Positions 1 through 6,995 of a DNA stretch of 37,202 nucleotides are shown here, in pieces (the first letter of the stretch is position 1; the number at the start of each line of letters is the position of its first letter). Position numbers and translations under genes: made by a program. Source of the DNA: Treponema sp. (lineage in GTDB: Bacteria > Spirochaetota > Spirochaetia > Treponematales > Treponemataceae); the NCBI GenBank assembly GCA_024693045.1, contig JAILLQ010000049.1, forward strand, positions 1-37,202, read 5' to 3'. Under the pieces are notes generated by a model that did no database searches, was not told the origin of the DNA, and worked only from the letters and a program-made list of their open reading frames with translations.

Positions 1-207
1 ATTGATATAAGTGAGTTCGCTTTTGAAAGTGATTTGGAATTTGCAGAAGTGCTTGCTCAAAAGGTTGGAGTAGGAGCAGTTCCTGGTTCTTCGTTCTTTA
101 AAGAGCCTGAAAATAGATATGTTCGACTTCATTTTGCAAAAAAGGATGAAACTTTGAATGAAGCGCTTAATCGTCTTTCCCAGATACGTAATAAAATAAA
201 AAGTTAA
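1..207 (+). CDS. Class I/II aminotransferase, C-terminal end (partial)
   Basis: The window opens inside this gene; 68 codons remain before the TAA stop. The residues GVGAVPGSSFF followed by RYVRLHFAKKDETLNEALNRL are the usual C-terminal signature of fold-type I PLP aminotransferases, where the arginine of the YVRLHFA segment binds the substrate carboxylate. The substrate cannot be told from this part. A new promoter and attenuator lie directly downstream, so the gene is probably not in the same operon as the sulfur genes, although a link to amino-acid metabolism fits. Confidence 0.75.
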   Translation: MDISEFAFESDLEFAEVLAQKVGVGAVPGSSFFKEPENRYVRLHFAKKDETLNEALNRLSQIRNKIKS

Positions 208-226
208 TTTAAACATACTAAACCTA

Positions 227-255
227 TTGACAAAGTAGGAAATAAATAGGATTAT
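227..255 (+). promoter_or_regulatory. Candidate sigma-70 promoter of the sulfur amino-acid operon
   Basis: A consensus -35 TTGACA (227-232) is followed after 17 nt by GATTAT (250-255, four of six matches to TATAAT). The predicted transcript start is near 262, the same place as the ATG of the leader peptide. The leader mRNA would then be leaderless or nearly so, unless another promoter is used. Confidence 0.5.
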
Positions 256-261
256 TCAGGC

Positions 262-342
262 ATGGTTAAATATTTTAGAATTTATACACAGAAATACTTC
301 TCTTGTTCATGCATGTCTTGTTGTAAACGCAGGCGGATTTGA
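262..342 (+). CDS. Cys-rich leader peptide (26 aa) of a transcription attenuator
   Basis: This short ORF reads MVKYFRIYTQKYF then SCSCMSCC then KRRRI and stops at TGA. Four of residues 15-21 are cysteine, and three arginines follow. The last codons and the stop lie within the first arm (331-340) of an antiterminator hairpin, the arrangement of classic amino-acid leader peptides such as those of trp or his operons. The genes downstream belong to cysteine/methionine metabolism, so the peptide probably senses charged Cys-tRNA. There is only a weak ribosome site (AGGA about 11 nt upstream), and the predicted transcript start falls at the ATG, so translation may be leaderless. That is the main weakness of the call. 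Confidence 0.7.
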   Translation: MVKYFRIYTQKYFSCSCMSCCKRRRI

Positions 343-421
343 TGTACTCAATAGTATTTTATAGATTCTAAATCTATTGAAATCCGCCTTTTACTTTTTG
401 TAAATTGGCGGATTTTTTTTT
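331..421 (+). promoter_or_regulatory. Attenuator: mutually exclusive antiterminator and terminator
   Basis: The segment AAATCCGCC (380-388) can pair perfectly with two partners. One is AGGCGGATTT upstream (331-340, 10 bp with 380-389), which forms an antiterminator. The other is GGCGGATTT downstream (407-415), which forms a terminator extended by TTTAC/GTAAA and followed by nine T (413-421). Inside the first structure a CAATAG/CTATTG stem (349-354 and 374-379) can form, which may be a pause hairpin. A ribosome stalled at the Cys codons (304-324) leaves 331-340 free and favours readthrough. A ribosome at the stop codon covers it and favours termination. Confidence 0.8.
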
Positions 422-435
422 GCAGGAGTAGAAAT

Positions 436-1359
436 ATGGTAAATGAAAGGGAAAGTGTTACGGCAAAACTTTGTTCTTTTGCAAGAGCTTATCATTCAAA
501 TTTTGGCGAAAACAAGATTTACGATGATTATCTGGCTTTTGATTTGATGGGTAAAAAACAATATGAAGAAATGGGGCAGTTAATTCAGAATAATTTTGAT
601 TCTTCCAAATTCGATTCAAAGAAATGGTTTAATCAGAGGGCAATTAGAAATGCGGTTTATGACTATATGCTTCCTATCCCCTTATCCAGATTCTCTTTTG
701 CTAAAAGGGAACTTAGAGCTTTTGAACAGAAGTATTCAGGAAAGTCAGAAAAAATTCAGTACCTGATTTGTGGAGCAGGGATGGATTCTTATGCCTTTCG
801 AAATACAAATGAAAAATTGCAGATTTTTGAAGTAGATCATCCTGACAGTCAAAAGTACAAGAAGGCAAGAATTAGAGAATTGGACTGGATTCTTCCAAGA
901 AATTTAACTTTTGTGCCGGTGGATTTTACAAAGGACAGCTTAAAGGAAAGGCTTTTGGAACAGGGATTCAATCCGAATTTGCCAACTTTTACAGCAATTC
1001 TTGGTGTTTCTTATTATTTGGAATTAGGAGTTTTCGAAGAAACACTGAAAGTGATTTCTGAAATCACAAATGAAAATAGCCAGATAATTTTCGACTTTCC
1101 TGATGAAACAACTTTATCAAGTCATGCAGCAGAAAGGGTTAAGAAACTAGCTCAGATAACGGCAGGTCTTGGTGAACCAATGTTAAAAGGTTTTTCGATA
1201 AAGGAAATTCAGAATGCTTTGGCAAGGAATTCTCTAAAAATTGAAAATTATCAAAGTCCAAAAGATATTCAGAATTTATATTTTTCTGGCAGAAGAGATA
1301 ATTTACGGGCATATGAAAATGTTCATTTCGTAAAAGCAATAAAAACAAAAAGGAGCTGA
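436..1359 (+). CDS. Class I SAM-dependent methyltransferase, leucine carboxyl methyltransferase (LCM) type
   Basis: This 307-residue protein carries the motif I of the LCM/PPM1-like family, LICGAGMDSYAFR (about residues 111-123). An acidic end of strand 2, FEVDHPDSQKYKK, follows, as expected for AdoMet binding. The family O-methylates carboxylates, often of small molecules, but this member's substrate is unknown. It is the first structural gene after the attenuator, with AGGAG just upstream of the ATG, and only 2 nt separate it from the next gene. In Bacillus a methyltransferase (yrrT) heads the mccA-mccB operon, so a role in AdoMet or sulfur recycling is a reasonable inference, although YrrT belongs to another methyltransferase subgroup. 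Confidence 0.75.
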   Translation: MVNERESVTAKLCSFARAYHSNFGENKIYDDYLAFDLMGKKQYEEMGQLIQNNFDSSKFDSKKWFNQRAIRNAVYDYMLPIPLSRFSFAKRELRAFEQKYSGKSEKIQYLICGAGMDSYAFRNTNEKLQIFEVDHPDSQKYKKARIRELDWILPRNLTFVPVDFTKDSLKERLLEQGFNPNLPTFTAILGVSYYLELGVFEETLKVISEITNENSQIIFDFPDETTLSSHAAERVKKLAQITAGLGEPMLKGFSIKEIQNALARNSLKIENYQSPKDIQNLYFSGRRDNLRAYENVHFVKAIKTKRS

Positions 1360-1361
1360 TT

Positions 1362-2525
1362 ATGGCGGGAAAAAACTACAAATCGATTGAAAGCAGTTTA
1401 ATTCATGGCGGAATTTACGGAGACAAGTTTACAGGGGCGGTAAATGTTCCAATTTATCAGACTTCAACTTATGAACAGCAGGGGTTGGGGCAGAATAAAG
1501 GCTGGGAATATTCCAGAACGGGTAACCCTACAAGAGCAGCCCTTGAAGCTTTGATTGCAGAGCTTGAAGGGGGCAGTCACGGTTTTGCCTTTGCTTCCGG
1601 AATGGCAGCTCTTACAGCAGTTCTTTCACTTTTTAAAAGTGGAGACAAAATTGTAATTTCAAGCAATGTTTATGGCGGAACTTTTAGAGTTTTGGACAAG
1701 ATTTTTAAGAACTTTAACATCAGCTATTCGATTGAAGATACAACAGATTTGGAGGAATTGGACAAAAAGATTACGGGAGAGGTAAAAGGCATTCTTGTTG
1801 AAACACCGGCAAATCCTCTTTTGACAATTACCGACCTTGCAGGTGTTGCAAAAATTGCCAAAAAGCACGGAATTCTTTCAATTGTGGATAATACTTTTAT
1901 GACACCATATCTTCAGCGTCCTATAGAGCAGGGTATAGATATTGTAGTTCACAGTGCCACAAAATATTTGGGCGGACATAGTGACCTTGTTGCAGGACTA
2001 GCTGTAGTTCATGACAAAGATTTGGCAGATAGACTGGCATTTATTCAGAATGCAACAGGAGGAGTTTTAGGCCCTTTTGATTCCTTCCTGCTCATTCGGG
2101 GAATTAAAAGTTTAAGCGTAAGACTTGATCGACATACAGACAATGCCTTGAAGATTGCAAAGTGGCTTAGTACTCATGAGGCTGTGAAAAAAGTTTACTA
2201 TCCTGGTTTGGAAAATGCTCAAGGATATGAAATAAATAAAAAGCAGGCAAAGAACGGTGGTGCAATGATAAGCTTTGAACTTAAGGAAAGATACAACCAT
2301 AAAACTTTCTTTGCTTCATTAGGTCTTATTTCTCTGGCAGAAAGTCTTGGCGGAGTAGAAAGTCTTGCCTGCCATCCTGCAAGTATGACTCATGCGAGTA
2401 TTCCCCGTGAAATTCGCGAAAAAGTTGGAATTACAGATGGTTTAATAAGGCTTTCTATAGGAATCGAAGGGGTTGATGATTTAATTGCAGATTTAGAGCA
2501 GGCAATCGAAAAGGCTGGAAAATAG
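1362..2525 (+). CDS. mccB: Cystathionine gamma-lyase/synthase family PLP enzyme
   Basis: This 387-residue protein is a full-length Cys/Met metabolism PLP enzyme. The PLP lysine lies in SATKYLGGHSD (about K201), with the ETPANPLL and DNTFMTPYLQRP segments typical of the family and the C-terminal GIEGVDDLIADLEQAI. Such enzymes make or split cystathionine, or transfer sulfide to O-acetylhomoserine; sequence reading alone does not separate MccB, MetB and MetY, although the length argues against MetY. The pairing with an MccA-like gene 12 nt downstream suggests reverse transsulfuration (homocysteine to cysteine). The gene symbol is tentative. Confidence 0.85.
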   Translation: MAGKNYKSIESSLIHGGIYGDKFTGAVNVPIYQTSTYEQQGLGQNKGWEYSRTGNPTRAALEALIAELEGGSHGFAFASGMAALTAVLSLFKSGDKIVISSNVYGGTFRVLDKIFKNFNISYSIEDTTDLEELDKKITGEVKGILVETPANPLLTITDLAGVAKIAKKHGILSIVDNTFMTPYLQRPIEQGIDIVVHSATKYLGGHSDLVAGLAVVHDKDLADRLAFIQNATGGVLGPFDSFLLIRGIKSLSVRLDRHTDNALKIAKWLSTHEAVKKVYYPGLENAQGYEINKKQAKNGGAMISFELKERYNHKTFFASLGLISLAESLGGVESLACHPASMTHASIPREIREKVGITDGLIRLSIGIEGVDDLIADLEQAIEKAGK

Positions 2526-2537
2526 GAGATTTTGGTT

Positions 2538-3479
2538 ATGAATTATTATGATTCGATGCAGGATTTGATTGGAAATACACCATTGGTAAAACTAGGAAAT
2601 ATGGGAATACCTGAAGGAATTAATCTATTTGCGAAACTTGAATTATGGAATCCAGGTGGAAGTGTAAAAGATAGAATTGGCCGTGAAATGATTGCTGATG
2701 CAGAGTCAAGGGGACTCTTAAAAGAAGGCGGCACTATAGTTGAAGGAACCGCCGGCAATACAGGAATCGGAATAGCGTTTGCGGCTTTAAAGAAGGGCTA
2801 CAAGGTAATATTTGTCGTACCAACGAAATTCAGTCAGGAAAAGCAGACTTTGATGAAAGCTTTAGGCGCAGAAATTGTGAATACGCCAAGAGAAGAAGGA
2901 ATGCTGGGTGCAGAAAAGAAGGCTGAAGAAATCAGAAATTCAATTGCAGGAGCCGTTACTCTTGAGCAGTTCAGAAACCCAACAAATCCGATGGCTCACT
3001 ATAGAACAACTGGCCCTGAAATTTATGAGCAGTTGGACGGTCGTATAGACTATTTTGTAGCAGGTGCTGGAAGCGGCGGAACTTACAGCGGAATTGTGCG
3101 TTACCTGAAAGAAAGAGATTCTGCAATAAAAGGAATTCTTGCCGATCCAATCGGTTCAACTATGGGTGGAGGCGAACACGGTGACTACAACATTGAAGGA
3201 ATTGGAAACGATTTTATTCCAGATACCATGGATATTAACTTGGTTGATAAGGTGATAAAAGTAACAGATGCCCAGGCTTTTGTTTCTTCCAGGGAATTGG
3301 CTAGAAAAGAAGGAATTCTTGCCGGTTCTTCTAGTGGAGCGGCCTTTTCTGCTGCAAAATTTTTAGCTCAGGAACTAGCTCAGAATGGAGAGATTGGAAG
3401 AAAAGGAAGAGAAATAAACATAGTTACTTTGTTTCCCGACCGAGGAGACAGATACTTTTCTAAAAAATTGTACGAATAA
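2538..3479 (+). CDS. mccA: Cysteine synthase / cystathionine beta-synthase family PLP enzyme (MccA-like)
   Basis: This is a fold-type II PLP enzyme with the PLP lysine in GGSVKDR (about K44), the substrate loop EGTAGNTGIG and the phosphate-binding GAGSGGTYSG. The form EGTAGNTG and the segment VVPTKFSQEKQ resemble MccA-type cystathionine beta-synthases more than CysK, which usually has TSGNTG. A TTG six nt upstream (2532) could also start the frame, but AGGAG at 2524-2528 is only 3 nt from it and 9 nt from the ATG at 2538, so I chose the ATG. With the preceding gene it probably converts homocysteine to cysteine. Confidence 0.85.
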   Translation: MNYYDSMQDLIGNTPLVKLGNMGIPEGINLFAKLELWNPGGSVKDRIGREMIADAESRGLLKEGGTIVEGTAGNTGIGIAFAALKKGYKVIFVVPTKFSQEKQTLMKALGAEIVNTPREEGMLGAEKKAEEIRNSIAGAVTLEQFRNPTNPMAHYRTTGPEIYEQLDGRIDYFVAGAGSGGTYSGIVRYLKERDSAIKGILADPIGSTMGGGEHGDYNIEGIGNDFIPDTMDINLVDKVIKVTDAQAFVSSRELARKEGILAGSSSGAAFSAAKFLAQELAQNGEIGRKGREINIVTLFPDRGDRYFSKKLYE

Positions 3480-3510
3480 GTATTTTTTATAAATTGTATG
3501 GAGGTGCAAA

Positions 3511-4386
3511 ATGTCACTGGTAAATCTTGATTATCTCTTTGAAGACCCTGTGGATTTGAACCAAGGTTCTCTTCCTGATTACGCAAGCCTGGACTTCGTT
3601 TCAAATGGCAGCCATATCTATGGCGAAATAATGTGGCCTCATAATTTGAAAGAAAAAAAACATCCTTGCGTAATTATGCTTCACGGATTTCCTGGATCTG
3701 CAAGAAATGATGACATTTCGCATGCTCTCTGCAGAATTGGATGTCTTGTAATTGTTCCTCATCATAGAGGAGCCTGGGGAAGTGAAGGCAAGTACCTTAT
3801 TACCAACTGTGTTGAAGATGCAGTGAATCTAGCCAATTATGCTCATTCAAAAGAATTCCTGGAAAAATATAATGTTCAGGAAGATCAGATATTTTTGCTG
3901 GGTCATAGCATGGGTGGAAATTCTGCTTTGAATGCCGGAAAAAAACTTGAATTTATTCGAGGAATAATAATGCTTGCTCCATACGATCCAACCTGTTTTC
4001 TTCGCTTGGGAATAGAAGAGTATAGAAAAGCTTTATTGAACGAGGGAAGAATATTAAAAACTGATGGCATAGATTCTATTTATGAAGATATAGCTAAGAA
4101 AAGTCAGCTGCTTGCTTTTCCTAAGGCTTTTGATGGTGTAAAAGACAAGAGTATTTTGATATTACTGGCAAAGTTTGATAGCGTTTCTGCAAATGAGGAG
4201 ATGATTATTCCCTTGTGGAAAAAAATAGTGCAGTACAAAAACGAAAGGCAAAATGATTTTGCCCTTAAGAGTCGGCCTGTTCAAAAACTAGTCGAATATC
4301 CAGTAGAACATGGTCTATTGGGACGAAGAATTTCCGCTATCCGAGAAATTGCAAATTTTATAAAAAACAACGAAGATGGAGAATAA
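3511..4386 (+). CDS. Alpha/beta hydrolase
   Basis: This 291-residue protein has the oxyanion segment MLHGFPGSARNDD and the nucleophile elbow GHSMGG (serine at about 133). A late histidine in VEHGLLGRR completes a plausible triad. It resembles cytosolic serine hydrolases or peptidases of the DLH/prolyl-oligopeptidase side of the fold; no signal peptide is visible. GGAGG sits 9 nt before the ATG. It lies in the sulfur operon, 31 nt after mccA and 2 nt before a LysR gene, but its substrate cannot be read from the sequence. Confidence 0.75.
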   Translation: MSLVNLDYLFEDPVDLNQGSLPDYASLDFVSNGSHIYGEIMWPHNLKEKKHPCVIMLHGFPGSARNDDISHALCRIGCLVIVPHHRGAWGSEGKYLITNCVEDAVNLANYAHSKEFLEKYNVQEDQIFLLGHSMGGNSALNAGKKLEFIRGIIMLAPYDPTCFLRLGIEEYRKALLNEGRILKTDGIDSIYEDIAKKSQLLAFPKAFDGVKDKSILILLAKFDSVSANEEMIIPLWKKIVQYKNERQNDFALKSRPVQKLVEYPVEHGLLGRRISAIREIANFIKNNEDGE

Positions 4387-4388
4387 AA

Positions 4389-5312
4389 ATGACTATTCAG
4401 CAGATAAAATACATAATTGGTATATCAGAAACAGGTTCCTTTAATAAAGCTGCGGAAAAACTCTTTGTGTCGCAACCTTCTCTTACAAGTACGGTTCATG
4501 ATTTGGAAAATGAATTGGGTATCACGATTTTTAATAGAAGTGGAAGAGGTGTTACTTTAACAAATGACGGACAGGAATTTGTTTCAAGTGCAAGACAAGT
4601 TTATTTGAATTTCGTTCATTTAGCCGAAAAGTATGATGAAAATTCAAATATAAAAAAGAAATTCGGGGTATCGACACAGCATTATTCTTTTGCGGTAAAA
4701 AGCTTTGTAGAGATGGTAAAAGGTTTTAACACCAACGAATACGAATTTGCTATTAGAGAGACAAAAACAAAAGAAGTAATTGAAGATGTAGCTACCCTTA
4801 AAAGTGAAATCGGAATCTTGTACCTAAGCGATTTTAACAGAAATCCAATAGAAAAACTTCTGAAATTACGAGATTTGGAATTCCATCATCTTATTGATTG
4901 TAAGGCTTATGTTTATTTGTGGAAGGGAAATCCTTTGGCAAGCAAAAAGGAAATTACTTTTAATGATTTAAAAGATTATCCATGTTTGAGCTTTGAACAG
5001 GGGGAAGGCGAAAGTTATTATTTTGCAGAAGAAATTCTTAGTAATGAAGAATATCACAGAACAATAAAAGCCAATGATCGAGCTTCTCTTTTGAATTTAA
5101 TGATAGGACTAAATGGCTATACCTTGTGCTCGGGAATAATCTGCGAAGAGTTGAACGGTTCCGATTATATTGCAGTTCCTTTTAAAGACGACGACGGCGA
5201 TATAAATCGAGTTATGAAGATTGGCTATATAACCAAAAAGAATTTTAATTTAAGCCTTATCGGTCAGAAATATATTGGGGAGGTAAAAAAATATTTCGGG
5301 TTCGCAGATTAA
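4389..5312 (+). CDS. LysR-family transcriptional regulator
   Basis: The N-terminal winged helix is clear: GSFNKAAEKLFVSQPSLTS then LENELGITIFNRSGRGVTLT (residues 15-60), followed by a substrate-binding domain to residue 307. It starts 2 nt after the hydrolase stop, so it is the last gene of the operon. LysR proteins usually bind an inducer and act on a nearby promoter; a sulfur metabolite such as O-acetylserine would fit the context, but this is inference. Having both an attenuator and a LysR gene on one operon suggests two layers of control. Confidence 0.9.
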   Translation: MTIQQIKYIIGISETGSFNKAAEKLFVSQPSLTSTVHDLENELGITIFNRSGRGVTLTNDGQEFVSSARQVYLNFVHLAEKYDENSNIKKKFGVSTQHYSFAVKSFVEMVKGFNTNEYEFAIRETKTKEVIEDVATLKSEIGILYLSDFNRNPIEKLLKLRDLEFHHLIDCKAYVYLWKGNPLASKKEITFNDLKDYPCLSFEQGEGESYYFAEEILSNEEYHRTIKANDRASLLNLMIGLNGYTLCSGIICEELNGSDYIAVPFKDDDGDINRVMKIGYITKKNFNLSLIGQKYIGEVKKYFGFAD

Positions 5313-5322
5313 TCTTCTAAAC

Positions 5323-6441
5323 TTATCGCATCAAAAGTGATTCGTTTATGCAGAAACTTTCGTATTCTTCATTTTTTAAAGGAAAATCCCAGGTTCCTGC
5401 ATAGTGAGTTACATTTCCTCCAAAGCCGGTTTTAAAAATGTAGAGTCCTGCCATGCTGGAAGCTTTATCGTTACTTGGTGGAATTCCCATAAAATCGTAG
5501 TTGTTGCAGCCTTGGGAGCGGGCAAAACGGATTACTTCCCACTGAAGTCCGTAGTTTGGCATACATTCCCTCATTGTAAGGCTGCTTGCGGCATACATGT
5601 AGTAGGCATTTTTTCCACAAATAGCTAGAATCAGCCCGCTAAGCAGAATTCCTTCTTTTTTTGCGGTAAAAAGGTAAAACTTCGGAGGTGGAACTTGTGC
5701 ATCCAGTGGTACAAGTCCATTTTCAAAAATCTGAGGCTCCTTTTTCTTTAAAAATTCCTGATTTAACTCAAAAAGTTTTTCAAAGTATGAATATTCTTCG
5801 CAGTAAAAACCTTTTCTTTCTGCAGTGTCCCTGTAGATTTCATATGTTTTTTCTAATTCAGTAAAAATTTCTGGACTGTTAGCATCATAAATTGAAAATT
5901 CCAGGTTTTCCCGATATGCCCTTCGTATAGAGTTTCTGGTCTGCTGCCTCATTCTGGCTAAAATCTGCTGGGGAATTGGCCTTAAGTTTAAAATACAAGT
6001 AGAATTGCAAAGATGATTTGAAGGAGCTTTCTTTAAATTGTGGTATTTGCTTCCATAATTCATCATGATTTCAAGCATTTCTCTTCTTGCATGTGGTTCA
6101 GGATTTATCCAGGCCAAGTCGTAGCGTATAAAAATAATTGAAGATGGCAGCTCTTCTTTTAGAGCCATTGAAAGTTCTTCTAGAAAAGCAACTTTATCAG
6201 ATGGAATGTTGCTTTCGTTTGGTGCCCTTTGAACATAAGCGTAAATATATTTATCCTGAATTTTTCTAAGAAGAACGAGAAGAGGATAGGCAACTTCAAG
6301 GTTATTTTTGTCTTTAAAAACAACTCTGAAAAATAGAGCTTTTTGACCGCTTAATTCTTTGAATTTGCCCCATAAGAATGTTTGGAAAAGATTATCCGTA
6401 ACAGGAAAAAAGTCTGGTTGAACTTTAGAGATAGTCAACAT
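5323..6441 (-). CDS. FemX/FemAB-type peptidyltransferase (GNAT fold)
   Basis: The protein of about 372 residues matches the FemAB family. It has an N-terminal QTFLWGKFKE segment, a central RQQTRNSIRRAYRENLEFS basic stretch, a helical region with YEIYRDTAERKGF, and the C-terminal YGLQWEVIRFARSQGCNNYDFMG. Such enzymes attach amino acids from aminoacyl-tRNA to the peptidoglycan stem peptide. The frame could begin at TTG 6447, but the in-frame ATG at 6441 is preferred; neither has a good Shine-Dalgarno. It converges on the LysR gene with only 10 nt between stops, and has its own strong promoter at 6480-6507. Confidence 0.8.
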   Translation of the reverse strand: MLTISKVQPDFFPVTDNLFQTFLWGKFKELSGQKALFFRVVFKDKNNLEVAYPLLVLLRKIQDKYIYAYVQRAPNESNIPSDKVAFLEELSMALKEELPSSIIFIRYDLAWINPEPHARREMLEIMMNYGSKYHNLKKAPSNHLCNSTCILNLRPIPQQILARMRQQTRNSIRRAYRENLEFSIYDANSPEIFTELEKTYEIYRDTAERKGFYCEEYSYFEKLFELNQEFLKKKEPQIFENGLVPLDAQVPPPKFYLFTAKKEGILLSGLILAICGKNAYYMYAASSLTMRECMPNYGLQWEVIRFARSQGCNNYDFMGIPPSNDKASSMAGLYIFKTGFGGNVTHYAGTWDFPLKNEEYESFCINESLLMR

Positions 6442-6479
6442 ACGCAATCGTTTTAAAATTGTTTCGTTTCATACCCTTT

Positions 6480-6507
6480 ATTATAGGGTTAAAGTAAAAA
6501 GGGTCAA
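6480..6507 (-). promoter_or_regulatory. Promoter of the FemX-like gene
   Basis: On the minus strand, TTGACC (6507-6502) is followed after 16 nt by a perfect TATAAT (6485-6480). The predicted start is near 6473, giving a leader of about 32 nt before the ATG at 6441. Confidence 0.7.
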
Positions 6508-6555
6508 CCGGTCTATTGATAGGTGTGACTTTTTCTAATTTTCAAAGTTAAAAAA

Positions 6556-6598
6556 AAATACGGATAAGGAAGTCAAATAACTTCACTTGTCCGTATTT
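6556..6598 (-). terminator. Rho-independent terminator of the feo operon
   Basis: AAATACGGA (6556-6564) pairs with TCCGTATTT (6590-6598), with an inner GAAGT/ACTTC stem. On the minus strand the hairpin is followed by a run of T (complement of the A run 6551-6558). It lies just after the last gene of the operon. Confidence 0.75.
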
Positions 6599-6620
6599 TA
6601 TCTGGGTTTTTATTTAAAAG

Positions 6621-6995
6621 TTATGCGTTTATATTTTTTACTGTATATCCGCTTGCTTTTAATACCTGGGTAATTTTTTCTTTATCCAGGCTTTTTTCAC
6701 TTACAATTAAACAAATCCCTGTTTTAAAAAAAGATTTCACGGATTTTACATCGAAATTGTTTCGGATTGCATCGTTTACATGGCTTTCGCACATGGGACA
6801 CATCATTCCGTCAATTTCTACAACTGTGTTGACTTGTCCGTCTGCTTTTTCTGCAGAACAGGCTCCTCTGTGGTTTGCACAATGTGCACAGTTTCCACCA
6901 CAGCTGTTTTTTCCCTTCTTCTTATTTTTAATCTGGCTGATAATGATGGCTACTACTATAGCCATCAAAACTATGCCAACTATCAGGGTTCCCAT
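6621..6995 (-). CDS. FeoB-associated Cys-rich membrane protein fused to a heavy-metal-associated (HMA) domain
   Basis: The 124-residue protein has an N-terminal membrane helix (about residues 3-21), then KNKKKGKNSCGGNCAHCANH, which is the signature of the FeoB-associated Cys-rich family. It ends in a ferredoxin-like HMA domain with the metal site GMMCPMCESHV (about residues 64-74). FeoB-associated proteins are usually only 50-60 residues, so the HMA tail is an extra domain that could receive or scavenge a metal ion on the cytoplasmic side. The start overlaps the feoB stop by one base (TAATG), so the two are translationally coupled. Confidence 0.8.
   Translation of the reverse strand: MGTLIVGIVLMAIVVAIIISQIKNKKKGKNSCGGNCAHCANHRGACSAEKADGQVNTVVEIDGMMCPMCESHVNDAIRNNFDVKSVKSFFKTGICLIVSEKSLDKEKITQVLKASGYTVKNINA

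Noticed and set aside
208..435. SAM riboswitch or T-box as the leader of the sulfur operon
   Set aside because: No T-box sequence (AGGGTGGAACCGCG type) and no SAM-I core are seen; the Cys-rich ORF with overlapping stems explains the region better.
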